Positions 27,867-37,083 of a stretch of 49,080 nt of DNA are shown here, one piece after another. A model generated the notes under the pieces. That model saw only the letters and a program-made list of their open reading frames with translations. It was not told the origin of the DNA and did no database searches. Position numbers and translations under genes: made by a program. The stretch lies in the NCBI GenBank assembly GCA_037134755.1, contig JBAXLO010000003.1:1-49080 (forward strand), in the 5' to 3' direction. Origin of the DNA: JBAXLO01 sp037134755 (GTDB lineage Bacteria; Bacteroidota; Bacteroidia; Bacteroidales; JACABE01). The stretch's first letter is position 1, and each line of letters opens with the position of its first letter.

Positions 27867-28064
27867 TCATTCTGTTACAATGCTTAATAGTTTATATGTA
27901 CCATTAAGTTTATAAAGTCTAAGATCAAATATATATAAAGTCTCATCTTTTCTACACATTATAACTGCATTTGTTTGTTTTGTAAATTTGCATTTAATTT
28001 TACCTAATTCTTCAGCAGTATAGATGTTGCCTACTTCTAAAATAAACTCTTCAGTTTTCATCAT
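27867..28064 (-). CDS. Small hypothetical protein, 65 aa
   Basis: I do not recognise this protein. It reads as a compact soluble protein with two conserved-looking parts: FILEVGNIYTAEELGKIK and AVIMCRKDETLYIFDLRLYK, the latter a likely beta-hairpin. It starts with tandem Met codons downstream of a TGTAAGA-rich non-coding region and is 340 bp upstream of gldF with no terminator recognised. Its codon use resembles that of its neighbours. It could be a real small regulator-type gene or a chance frame. Confidence 0.45.
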   Translation of the reverse strand: MMKTEEFILEVGNIYTAEELGKIKCKFTKQTNAVIMCRKDETLYIFDLRLYKLNGTYKLLSIVTE

Positions 28065-28285
28065 TGTTTTTTATTATTATATATATTTATTGATCTAAAT
28101 AAAATTCAAAATATCTAATTTTCTATTTTTGATTGTTATTTTTATTTTTAACAAATTTCACTTGTATAACATTTCTAATAATCAATTTTTTATAAAAATA
28201 AATAGAACATCCACACACCATAAACCGGCATAAGAATTCATACTCATATTCATTTGTAAAAGTATGTAACATTTGCAATTACTAA

Positions 28286-28368
28286 TGTAAGATATATATC
28301 AAATATGTGTAAGACTTTTGATGTGTTTTTTGTAAGACATATCTTACAATAATCATTTATTGTAAGTT
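28286..28368. promoter_or_regulatory. Cluster of TGTAAG motifs, one a perfect dyad
   Basis: TGTAAGA-CATA-TCTTACA at 28331-28348 is a perfect 7-4-7 dyad. Further TGTAAG words lie at 28286, 28308 and 28361, the first three starting 22 and 23 bp apart. The region is upstream of the 65-aa gene and downstream of the NarL-type regulator gene. Repeated half-sites on one face of the helix are what a dimeric response regulator would bind, which is inference. The rest of 28065-28432 shows no gene. Confidence 0.5.
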
Positions 28369-28432
28369 TTCTTTTGAGATTCCTCCCTTTGTTCGAAAGG
28401 AATGTTTTATCCAATCACCTTATCACCAAATT

Positions 28433-29056
28433 CTAAGTCAAATTATTTTCAATGCAATACTTTGTAAGATCAGTATTCTTTGTAAAACCCATTTTTTCCA
28501 TAATCCTGGATCTATAGGTACTAACAGTTTTATTAGAAATAAAAAGTTCGTTTCCAATTTCCTGTAGCGGCGTGCCATTCGACAATCTTAGCATAATTTC
28601 AAATTCACGATTCGATAGTGTTTCATGCTTCATTAAATTCCCAACTTGAAGTTGAGATGCCATATTCTCTGCAAGCGAATCTGAAACATATATCCCACCA
28701 TTTGTAATTCTTCTTATAGCCATTAGCAATTCATTTGGGCTTGTGTCTTTTCTTAAATACCCCGAAGCACCCAGCTTAAGTGCACGTATTGCATACTGTT
28801 CATAAGGATGCATACTTATCATTAATACTTTTAAAGATGGATATTTAGCTTTAATCGACTGAAGTGTATCCAAACCATTTTTATCTGGCAATGTAATATC
28901 AAGAAGTACTATGTCAAAAGTTTCCTCATTTAATAATACTAAAACTTCTTTTGCACTTCCTGCCTCTTTTATAGCTATTACATCTGGTAATTGCAGAAGT
29001 ATCTGCCTTAAACCTTCACGAATAATAGCATGATCATCACATATTAAAATATTCAT
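28433..29056 (-). CDS. NarL/FixJ-type response regulator
   Basis: A 207-aa two-component response regulator. Residues 1-120 form a receiver with D7/D8, phospho-acceptor D53 (LLDITLPD) and K102-type lysine in GYLRKDTSP. Residues about 140-207 form a LuxR-type helix-turn-helix with LSNREFEIMLRLSNGTPLQE, ELFISNKTVSTYRSRIMEK. It acts as a DNA-binding transcription factor controlled by phosphorylation. The ATG comes one base after the stop codon of the 1697-aa kinase, so they are translated from one message and are clearly a cognate pair. Confidence 0.95.
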   Translation of the reverse strand: MNILICDDHAIIREGLRQILLQLPDVIAIKEAGSAKEVLVLLNEETFDIVLLDITLPDKNGLDTLQSIKAKYPSLKVLMISMHPYEQYAIRALKLGASGYLRKDTSPNELLMAIRRITNGGIYVSDSLAENMASQLQVGNLMKHETLSNREFEIMLRLSNGTPLQEIGNELFISNKTVSTYRSRIMEKMGFTKNTDLTKYCIENNLT

Positions 29057-29057
29057 A

Positions 29058-32000
29058 TTATGATTCTTTAATTGGTATTTGTATTGTAATTATTGTCCCA
29101 TTTTTATTTTGAATTTCAATTTTGCCATCTAACGACAGCACTCTTTCTTGCATTATGATAAGTCCAAATGATTTACTTGATTTAAGTTTGTTTTTATCTA
29201 TCCCAATACCATTATCAGTTATTTTAAGATTAACAATATCTTTATTTTTACTTATATTCATAGTTATACTAACCTTGTCAGCTTGAGAATGCCGTGAAAT
29301 ATTTGTTAAAGATTCTTGCACTATCCTAAATATAGCTAACGAAATATTATTAGGCAATTCAATTCTGTCGTCGAGGTTAGAAATAACTTTGATTTTATTT
29401 CTTTGTGCATATTCTTCAACATACCATTCAATGGTAGTATTTAGTCCCAGATGTTCAAGCATAGCAGGTCTTAGCTGCGAAGTAAGCCTTTGTACTATTT
29501 TTATATTATCATCAATATGAAAAGCTGCATTATTAAATAATGCTGAGTACTTCTTATCAGAAACTTCTTTTTCTATATTCTTCAATTCCATTTTTAACGA
29601 AGTAAGCGATTGCCCTAAATCATCATGAAGTTCTCTGGAAATAGCTAGTCTTTCTTTTTCTATAGCTTTATCTATATACTTAGCTGTTAATCGTAGTTGT
29701 TTTATTGTTTCTTTCTGAGTCTCTATTTTTTTCCTTTCAGTAACATCTTGTATAGTGCCAAAATACTTTACTGCTTTTCCTTTTTTATCATATTCTATTT
29801 TCCCAATAGTATGTATTGCATGAACCGAACCATCCTTATGTATAATACGATAATCAAAAGACGAAGGATTTATTCCATCATATACCTCCTTTATACATTT
29901 AAATAAATATTCAATATCTTCGGGATGAAATTTATCCTTAAATAGGTTAGTAGTTCCATCAAACTCATCTTCGGCAACACCTAAAATCTTTAACATTATT
30001 TTTGAGCATTCAACTTTATCTGTTTTTAAATCCCATACCCAGTTACCTATTAATGCCATCTCTTGCGCCTCAAGAAGTGTCGCCTGATTTTCTTTAAGTT
30101 TTTCCTCTATGGCTTTACGTCTTGTTATGTCTCTGTAAATTGACTGATAAGTTCCGTTCGGCATCATCTTCGTTCGCATTTCTATTATTATCTTACTTCC
30201 ATCAGGTCTTATGATGTATCTTTCTCTAATAACAACTTCTCCTTTATTAAGCATCTCAAATTGTAGTGGCACTTCTTTTAAAGTATCCTTAGTAAAAATT
30301 GCTTCATTTATATGTTTCCCTATCAACTCTTCTTTAGTTCTTCCGGTCATTGTACATATTGTTGAATTAGCTTCAATAATATAACCTTCATGTGTTCCTA
30401 CTAATATCCCATCAACAGCTAGCTCTATTAACTCTTTATATCTTTGGTTACTATTTTTCAATGCTTCCTCTGCCTTCATTCTTTCTGTAATATCCCTTGC
30501 CATCACAGTTGCACCAATGATTTTGTTTTTATCATTTTTTATTGGGTTAAAGAAACTTTCGTAACATGCAGAATTATTGTACCCATACACTCTTATATTA
30601 CTATGAGATTCTCCATTCAGTGTACGTTCATAATTTTCTTTTAAAACGTTCTTATCTTCATTGTTTGTTACAAAATCTAAAATATTCATTCCAATTTCCA
30701 CTTCAGTATTATAAGCAAACTTCATTGAATCAGAATGTGCTTTATTAAAATATAAATAGTTATAATCTTTATCAATCGAAATTAAAATTGTATCTTTTTG
30801 ACTTTCTAAACTTACTTTTAAAAGTAATTGTATATTCCTTATCTCTTCCTCTGCCCTTTTTCGTTCAGTTATATCTCTAATAAATGTAATTCTTTGTTCA
30901 TTAATAATTGGATGACATTTTACACTAATTTCAACATCTATTATGCTTCCATTCTTACAGCGATGTTTACTTTCAAAACGATCTTTTCCTTGCTCTTGTA
31001 TTTTATTTATATGTTCCAACACCTCTGTAGTGGTTTCAACAGCTTCCAAATCCGAGATATTCATTTTCAATAGTTCTTGCTGACTATAACCACTCATTTT
31101 GCAATACGAATCATTAACTTCAATAATATTTCCATTTGAATCTGCAAGCCAGAATCCATCTAGTGCAGTTTCCAGTATTGTTCGGTATTTTTCTTCACTT
31201 TTAATTAATGCTAAGGTTATCTGATTTTGTATTTTTTCTTCTTCAATAAATTCAGCAGCCTTCGAAATATTTTTCGACATTAAATCCAGTAACTCTACCT
31301 CTTCTTCATTGAAAAAATAAGTTCTTTCAGAGTAAAAAGTAAGCACGCCAATTACTTTCCCAAATACTATTAATGGAAATGCCGATATTGAATTATATCC
31401 ATTTTTAATAGCATTTTGTTGCCATGGATACATATCTGGATCTACTACTATATCGGTAATAATATGGTGAGACCCTATTTTAGCAGTTCGTCCTGTTGGC
31501 CCATTACTCCTTCTTTTATCATTCAAATCAATATTTATTGTATTTAAATAATCAAGATCCGACCCTGCTGAAGCTACAGGTACTATTTTGTTAGTTTTAT
31601 AATCTATCAAACCTATCCATGCCATTGCAAAACTTCCTTCTTCTACAGCTATTTTGCATACTTCATCATAAAGTTTTTGTGGGTCTTTTGTAACTGCACA
31701 TACTTTATCAATTTTGGTAAGTACTGAGTAAAGCCTGTTCACATTTTTTAAAGCAAGTTCTACCTTCTTACGCTCTGATATATCTAAAACAAAACTTACT
31801 ATCTGCTCTTCATCACCTGCTAGCAACGCATTACTTATTAATACATTTACTCTTGTACCATTGCTTCTTATAAATTCCTTTTCATAAGGTTGCGAATAAC
31901 CTTTTTCACGCAATTCACGTACAGTATTATCTTTAGCATACAACCATTCATCAGGTGTTATTGCTTTTAATTTAATACCTTTTGCTTCAAATTCCTCTCT

Positions 32001-34151
32001 GCTGTAGTTAATAATATTCAAACAATAATCATTTACTTCTAACAATTCCCAATCAAAATTCGAAATAGCTACCCCCATCACATTTGAGTTAAACATCTGC
32101 TGAAACCTATTATTTGATAAGCGTAATTTTTCTTCAGCAAGTCTGCTTTCTGTAACATCAATAGTATAACCTGCCAAATATGTAGGTTTACCCTTTAGTT
32201 TAATCGGAAACTTTATTGTAGTGTAATATCTGCCATCTAATTGCTCTTCAACAAATATCTTTTCACCTTGGCATAATATCTTTTTATCATCTGCTATCAT
32301 ACTTTTCGAAAGCTCTGATGGAAAAAGATCATCCATTGATTTATTTAAAAGCTCATCAACCGGCCTCCCAAGCATCGTTTCATAATTCTTACTTAATTTA
32401 ACAGCCTTTATATTTTCATCTTTAAAGAAAACATAAACAGGACTGTTTTCCATAAAGCTATTAAAAAGCTCATTAACATAATGAAGTTCTGCTTCAGCTT
32501 TCTTAAGTTCGCTTATGTCAACCACTGAAGATTCAATAATTCCGGTTTCACGATAATAAAATATGGAAGCAATACAATTCTTTATCGACCCATCCTTTGT
32601 CAAAATTTTACACTCATAATTCTTAACAGTCCCCTCTTTTTCAAGAATTGCTATCATTTCATTACGTTCGTTAATATCAGCCCAAAAAATCAAGGATGAT
32701 TTATTCATTAATTCTTCTCGGGTATATTCACAAATTTCAAGAAACTTATCATTAAAATCAAGAATATTTAATCCTTCTACTCTCGTTCTTAACAATCCAA
32801 CTTGTATATTATTAAAAAGATTCCTGTATTTTTCTTCATTTTCTTTGAGCTTTTCTTCTGCATATTTTCTATCTGAAATATCAACAAGAGTTCCTTCTAA
32901 TATCCCAGTTTCAGGATACATGAATATTGAACTTATGCATTTTTTTATTGTGCCGTTTTTGGTTAACACTTTGCATTCATAATTCTTAACAAAACCCTCT
33001 CTTTTAAGAATAGCTGTCATTTCATTACGTTCGTTCATATCAGCCCAAAACATTAATGAAGGCTTATTACATACTTCTTCTCTGGTATATTCACAAATCT
33101 CAAGAAACTTATCATTAAAATCAAACAACTCCAATCCTTCAATTTTTGATCTTAACACCCCAACCTGCATATTATTAAAAAGATTCCTATATTTCTCTTC
33201 ACTTTCCTTAAGTTTATCCTCTGCCAGCTTATGTTCAGTTATATCATTGGTTATTGTAACAACTCCTTCCATAAATTTCATTGGACTTGCACTTACACTT
33301 GTCCATACAAGGCTTTTGTCTTCTTTTAAAACACCTATTTCAACAGCTTTAACATCTTTCCCTTCGCTTAAAGCCCGTGCACTTGGAAATTCTTCAGGGA
33401 GCATAATAGTTTTATCCGATTTAAAATATTGACGTTGCTTATAGTCTCCATTCAACAAGCCTTCTTTAGTAATATTTAATATATTTTCTAATGTTTTATT
33501 AGTATCAATAATATTTTTTTCGGAATCTAATACAGAAACTCCCACTGGAAGTATCTTAAAAAGACTAGCCCATTTCTCTTCACTCACTTTAAGCTTTTCT
33601 TCTGCCAATTTACGTTCAGTAATATCTAAAGCTGTTATAATACAACGATCATTATGTTCGGCAACCATACCTGTAAGACATACATAAGTAGCTTCTAAAT
33701 TAACATTTAAAAGCTTTATATCACAAGTTGCTTTTTTTGCATTTTTAAATATTTCATTAATAAAATTATTGAAAATTGGTTTAGTTTCTTCTGATACAAA
33801 AAAACCGAAAGGACTATATAGTAATTTAGATCGGGTTTTACCAAGCATTTTTGCTCCAACATGGTTCATGTCGATAATTTCAGCTTCTTCCGAAAGTGTA
33901 AAATATCCTAATAAAGAAAAATCAAATAACTCCGAAAATCTTTCATACGCAAGTTCTGCTTGTTCTTTTGCATGTGTTAATTCTTCGTTTTGCAATTCAA
34001 GTTCTAATTGATGTATTTCTAGTTCCTGAATAAGTTTTAAATTATCGGCTTCTGAATGTTTTAATTCATTATTAGAATTTTTATTTTTTAATAGATCTAT
34101 TGCTTTCTTACGAAGGTTATCATTAGCAGTATTAGCGTTTTCTTTATTCAT
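29058..34151 (-). CDS. Sensor histidine kinase with ten PAS and one GAF domain
   Basis: A 1697-aa cytosolic sensor without membrane segments. A helical N-terminus precedes PAS domains at about 68-185, 195-315, 322-440, 443-560, 565-680 and 690-805, a GAF domain (about 810-985, with GPTGRTAKIG), and PAS domains at about 990-1105, 1110-1235, 1235-1350 and 1355-1480. The kinase is of the NarX type (HisKA_3) with H1509 in SRELHDDLGQS, then HATPase with ESLTNISRHS and DNGIGID. PAS 3 and PAS 4 are near-identical, an internal 363-bp duplication. Candidate -7 TATTTTTG lies at 34225-34218 on the minus strand. Ligands (haem, flavin, none) cannot be told by eye. Confidence 0.95.
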   Translation of the reverse strand: MNKENANTANDNLRKKAIDLLKNKNSNNELKHSEADNLKLIQELEIHQLELELQNEELTHAKEQAELAYERFSELFDFSLLGYFTLSEEAEIIDMNHVGAKMLGKTRSKLLYSPFGFFVSEETKPIFNNFINEIFKNAKKATCDIKLLNVNLEATYVCLTGMVAEHNDRCIITALDITERKLAEEKLKVSEEKWASLFKILPVGVSVLDSEKNIIDTNKTLENILNITKEGLLNGDYKQRQYFKSDKTIMLPEEFPSARALSEGKDVKAVEIGVLKEDKSLVWTSVSASPMKFMEGVVTITNDITEHKLAEDKLKESEEKYRNLFNNMQVGVLRSKIEGLELFDFNDKFLEICEYTREEVCNKPSLMFWADMNERNEMTAILKREGFVKNYECKVLTKNGTIKKCISSIFMYPETGILEGTLVDISDRKYAEEKLKENEEKYRNLFNNIQVGLLRTRVEGLNILDFNDKFLEICEYTREELMNKSSLIFWADINERNEMIAILEKEGTVKNYECKILTKDGSIKNCIASIFYYRETGIIESSVVDISELKKAEAELHYVNELFNSFMENSPVYVFFKDENIKAVKLSKNYETMLGRPVDELLNKSMDDLFPSELSKSMIADDKKILCQGEKIFVEEQLDGRYYTTIKFPIKLKGKPTYLAGYTIDVTESRLAEEKLRLSNNRFQQMFNSNVMGVAISNFDWELLEVNDYCLNIINYSREEFEAKGIKLKAITPDEWLYAKDNTVRELREKGYSQPYEKEFIRSNGTRVNVLISNALLAGDEEQIVSFVLDISERKKVELALKNVNRLYSVLTKIDKVCAVTKDPQKLYDEVCKIAVEEGSFAMAWIGLIDYKTNKIVPVASAGSDLDYLNTINIDLNDKRRSNGPTGRTAKIGSHHIITDIVVDPDMYPWQQNAIKNGYNSISAFPLIVFGKVIGVLTFYSERTYFFNEEEVELLDLMSKNISKAAEFIEEEKIQNQITLALIKSEEKYRTILETALDGFWLADSNGNIIEVNDSYCKMSGYSQQELLKMNISDLEAVETTTEVLEHINKIQEQGKDRFESKHRCKNGSIIDVEISVKCHPIINEQRITFIRDITERKRAEEEIRNIQLLLKVSLESQKDTILISIDKDYNYLYFNKAHSDSMKFAYNTEVEIGMNILDFVTNNEDKNVLKENYERTLNGESHSNIRVYGYNNSACYESFFNPIKNDKNKIIGATVMARDITERMKAEEALKNSNQRYKELIELAVDGILVGTHEGYIIEANSTICTMTGRTKEELIGKHINEAIFTKDTLKEVPLQFEMLNKGEVVIRERYIIRPDGSKIIIEMRTKMMPNGTYQSIYRDITRRKAIEEKLKENQATLLEAQEMALIGNWVWDLKTDKVECSKIMLKILGVAEDEFDGTTNLFKDKFHPEDIEYLFKCIKEVYDGINPSSFDYRIIHKDGSVHAIHTIGKIEYDKKGKAVKYFGTIQDVTERKKIETQKETIKQLRLTAKYIDKAIEKERLAISRELHDDLGQSLTSLKMELKNIEKEVSDKKYSALFNNAAFHIDDNIKIVQRLTSQLRPAMLEHLGLNTTIEWYVEEYAQRNKIKVISNLDDRIELPNNISLAIFRIVQESLTNISRHSQADKVSITMNISKNKDIVNLKITDNGIGIDKNKLKSSKSFGLIIMQERVLSLDGKIEIQNKNGTIITIQIPIKES

Positions 34152-34217
34152 AATCTATAAATATATATTCTTAATAATAAGTTAAAAAACCAATAAAATA
34201 GGTATTTAAATTTTCAC

Positions 34218-34225
34218 CAAAAATA
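34218..34225 (-). promoter_or_regulatory. Candidate -7 element for the kinase-regulator pair
   Basis: TATTTTTG on the minus strand, a TAnnTTTG match about 70 bp before the kinase start codon. The base composition is so AT-rich that chance matches are possible. Confidence 0.35.
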
Positions 34226-34375
34226 AAGAAAATAAATTACAATTAACATTTTTCTTAAAAATATTTATTAAAAATAATAAAAAACAAAATTTACATCATT
34301 ATTAAGCATATTCTTACTCTCATTAAATCCCGCAATAAATTTATTAATGCTTTGATCTTAAGCTAACATGTTTTT

Positions 34376-34392
34376 AAAACCTGTTAGGTTTT
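34376..34392. repeat. Short palindrome AAAACCT-GTT-AGGTTTT
   Basis: Perfect 7-bp stem with 3-base loop and T-rich/A-rich flanks, about 30 bp before the 20/21-bp array and between divergent genes. It resembles the CCTGTCAGG words at 15695-15770 in its core CCTGT. Confidence 0.5.
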
Positions 34393-34423
34393 GTCATTAA
34401 TTAATCTTCGGTTAAAGAATTCA

Positions 34424-34630
34424 ATAATCGGTTACTTTCGATATTAATCGACTACTTTCGATATTAATCGGCTACTTTCGATTTCCAATCAGCTACTTTC
34501 TATATTAATCGGCTACTTTCGATATTAATCGGCTACTTTCGATTTCCAATCGGCTACTTTCGATATTAATCGGCTACTTTGTACTTCCAATCGGCTACTT
34601 TGTACTTCCAACCGGCTTCTTTGTATTATA
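34424..34630. repeat. Tandem array, about ten 20/21-bp units
   Basis: Successive units read AATCGGCTACTTTCGATATT (20 bp) or AATCGGCTACTTTCGATTTCC (21 bp), and in the last three AATCGGCTACTTTGTACTTCC. The AATC words fall at 34446, 34466, 34487, 34507, 34527, 34548, 34568 and 34589, giving steps of 20 or 21. The 20-bp units contain CGAT-ATTA-ATCG, a small dyad across the junction. There are no unique spacers. The array lies 285 bp upstream of the barrel-like gene at 34915; the DNA between is AT-rich without a gene. Confidence 0.88.
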
Positions 34631-34914
34631 CCAGACAGTTACACGTTGTTTGCAGCTTGCAACTACTCTCTTAATAAATTATACTTTTCAAACTAATTAC
34701 TAATATCCCAACAGTCCCAATTGTCACATCATATTAATTACCTTTACTTTAAATTAAATTTCACTTTTCAAATCGTAATTCGTAATTCATAATTAAAGAT
34801 TGTATTATCTAAAAAAGCAAAGATTTAAAACATTTTTTCTTATATGATGTTTTTACTTTTGCACTTTAATGCTATCTAATAAAATTAACATAAAAACATT
34901 TTAATTAAATATAC

Positions 34915-35769
34915 ATGAGAAAAACTATATTAATAACAATATTACTATTATCAAATGCCTTAATAATAAATGCTCAGGTAAGCGACACTACCGACACCGA
35001 AGAAAAAACAACCAACATTAAAGCATCATTTGAATACATGAACAAAGCAGCCTTCTCCGGTCGCGACTATATGGTAAATGGAGGATTATTAAGCCCCACT
35101 ATCTCCCTAAACTTTAAAGCAGGTATTTCACTCGAAGTCACTTCATTTATTTTACCAAATGACACCAGCAAAACACGACAAACTGAATTCGGATTATCTT
35201 ATAATAATGATTTATTTGATTGGTGGAATATAGAAGGCGGTTATACATTGTACCGAACCTCAGTTACCGTTAATGCAGTCAACAAAAAGAACGTAGAAGC
35301 CGCCAAAGTACAAACCCAAACAGATAATGGCCTATCATTAATCAATACTTTTGATTTTGATTGGATGTTTCTTTATAATTCTTCTAATTATTTTTTCGGT
35401 ACCGAAAAAGGATTCGACCTTTTATTTATGCTTGGTAAAGATATCTCTTTAGATAAACTTACAGGTGTTGAAGATTTATCCATCTCCCCTACTTTTACTG
35501 CTGATATAGGCAATCACTTTGCCAAATTTCGTAAACTTAAGAAGAACTTAATTAACGCTACCACGGCTGCTAATTCTACTAAGTTCCAACCATTAGATTA
35601 TGAAATATCTTTACCTATTGAATATGATCTAAAAGGTTTTACTTTTAACTTTACACCTGCTTATGCTTTCCCCGTAAATTTATTACCTAATGAAAGTAAT
35701 TTAGGAAGCAATTTCTTTTATATATCTGCTAAAATTACCTATCAATTTGATTTCAAAAATAAGAACTAA
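34915..35769 (+). CDS. Outer-membrane beta-barrel-like hypothetical protein
   Basis: A 284-aa exported protein. The signal peptide is clear (MRKTILITILLLSNALIINAQ, cleavage near Ala20/Gln21). After a Thr/Asp-rich linker the sequence alternates polar and aromatic/hydrophobic residues in strand-like runs, for example SFEYMNKAAFSGRDY, LFDWWNIEGGYTLYR and FFYISAKITYQFDF. The protein ends in an aromatic close to the C-terminus, as outer-membrane barrels do. I cannot name the family. It stands alone between the 20/21-bp array and the carbamate kinase gene. Confidence 0.75.
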   Translation: MRKTILITILLLSNALIINAQVSDTTDTEEKTTNIKASFEYMNKAAFSGRDYMVNGGLLSPTISLNFKAGISLEVTSFILPNDTSKTRQTEFGLSYNNDLFDWWNIEGGYTLYRTSVTVNAVNKKNVEAAKVQTQTDNGLSLINTFDFDWMFLYNSSNYFFGTEKGFDLLFMLGKDISLDKLTGVEDLSISPTFTADIGNHFAKFRKLKKNLINATTAANSTKFQPLDYEISLPIEYDLKGFTFNFTPAYAFPVNLLPNESNLGSNFFYISAKITYQFDFKNKN

Positions 35770-35826
35770 AAGTTAAACAAATTTGTTTCTAAAATCATCA
35801 TTACACATATATTTTTAAAAATAGTA

Positions 35827-35856
35827 TTGTTTATTGAAAGATTTTTTATAGTTTTG
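35827..35856 (+). promoter_or_regulatory. Promoter of carbamate kinase gene
   Basis: TTG at 35827-35829, a 19-base gap, then TAGTTTTG (35849-35856), fitting the Bacteroidota -33/-7 consensus. It implies a leader of about 150 nt, which holds a small AACTCT/AGAGTT hairpin at 35872-35889. Confidence 0.6.
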
Positions 35857-36009
35857 CCGAAAATTTAAGAAAACTCTTTTAATAGAGTTGAATACAATTG
35901 CAGACAAACTTATTCTTCCATTCAGTTTACTCTGGTTTAAGTTAAGTAAGTCTGTTCTTTTTTTTTATTATTTTAAAAACTATTGTAAATAAAACCATTA
36001 ATACTAACG

Positions 36010-36954
36010 ATGAAGAAACTTGCTGTAATTGCTTTCGGTGGAAATGCATTATTAAAAGGAGATCAAAAGGGAACAATTGACGAACAGGAGGAAAATGTTT
36101 TTAATACTTGTTCAAATCTATTAGAATTATTAAAAAAAGATTATGATATAGTTATCGGTCATGGGAATGGGCCGCAAGTAGGTAATGTTTTACTACAACA
36201 TGAAGGTGGATTTAAGCTATTTGGTTTACCAGCTATGCCTATTGATTTTTGTGTTGCCGAAACACAGGGTTCTATTGGGTATATGATAGAACAACAGATG
36301 CGTAATGTTTTGGAAAGAGAGAAAATGGAACGTGATATTATCACAATCATTACTCAAGTGGAGGTTGACAAGAATGATCCTGCTTTCCAGAATCCTACTA
36401 AGCCTGTTGGACCTTATTACACCAAAGAAGAAGCTGATAAATATGCTTTAGAAACTGGTGCTAAGTTTGCCGAAGATCCACGTGGAAGAGGCTTCCGTAA
36501 AGTTGTTGCCTCACCTAAGCCTATTAAGATTAACAATATTAAATCTATTGAGCGCCTGGCAAGAGATGGGCAGTTGGTGATTACTGTTGGTGGCGGTGGT
36601 ATTCCTGTTTTTCATGTTGAAGAACATAAATTGCAGGGTATTGATGCTGTTATCGACAAAGATTTAGCTTCTTCGTTGCTAGCTTCACAGATTGGTGCTG
36701 ATGAGTTTTATATTTTGACGGATGTACCTAAAATCTGTATCAACTTTAATAAACCTAATGAAATAAAATTAGATAGAATCACGGTAAGTGAAGCTAAACA
36801 GTACTTAGCAGAAGGTCATTTTGCTGAAGGAAGTATGGCTCCTAAGGTTAGAGCTGCTTTGTTTTTTATCGAAAACGGTGGTAAGGAGTGTATCATCACT
36901 ACCTCATCGGAGTTGGGTAAAGAGAATGCAGGAACAACTATTATAAGAGATTAA
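36010..36954 (+). CDS. arcC: Carbamate kinase
   Basis: A 314-aa enzyme of normal length for the family. It makes ATP from carbamoyl phosphate (or the reverse), the last step of fermentative arginine/citrulline or purine breakdown. Motifs are AFGGNALLKGDQKG at the start, GHGNGPQVGNVLLQ, AETQGSIGYMIEQQM, and the C-terminal EGSMAPKVRAALFFIENGG. It precedes ornithine carbamoyltransferase by 129 bp on the same strand, indicating the arc pathway direction. No arginine deiminase gene lies nearby, so citrulline may come from elsewhere. Confidence 0.97.
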   Translation: MKKLAVIAFGGNALLKGDQKGTIDEQEENVFNTCSNLLELLKKDYDIVIGHGNGPQVGNVLLQHEGGFKLFGLPAMPIDFCVAETQGSIGYMIEQQMRNVLEREKMERDIITIITQVEVDKNDPAFQNPTKPVGPYYTKEEADKYALETGAKFAEDPRGRGFRKVVASPKPIKINNIKSIERLARDGQLVITVGGGGIPVFHVEEHKLQGIDAVIDKDLASSLLASQIGADEFYILTDVPKICINFNKPNEIKLDRITVSEAKQYLAEGHFAEGSMAPKVRAALFFIENGGKECIITTSSELGKENAGTTIIRD

Positions 36955-36968
36955 CAAATTATATATAT

Positions 36969-37035
36969 CGTCATTGCGAACGTAGTGAAGCAATCTAAAA
37001 AAGAGATTGCTTCGGACAAAGTCCTCGCAATGACG
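36969..37035. repeat. Interspersed palindromic repeat between arcC and arcB
   Basis: Outer arms CGTCATTGCGA (36969-36979) and TCGCAATGACG (37025-37035) and inner arms GAAGCAATCT (36987-36996) and AGATTGCTTC (37004-37013) pair perfectly, giving a long two-part hairpin. It is a textbook form of the GTCATTGCGAAC...GCAATGAC dispersed repeat found in many bacteria. Its place inside a two-gene unit could attenuate or stabilise the message. Confidence 0.85.
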
Positions 37036-37074
37036 ACAAATAAATAAACAAATACAATAAATAATAAACAAATC

Positions 37075-37080
37075 GGAGGA
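37075..37080 (+). promoter_or_regulatory. Shine-Dalgarno site of arcB
   Basis: GGAGGA three bases before the ATG at 37084. Strong anti-16S complementarity is exceptional in this window, where most starts are preceded only by A/T-rich sequence, and it confirms the start codon. Confidence 0.7.
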
Positions 37081-37083
37081 ATT

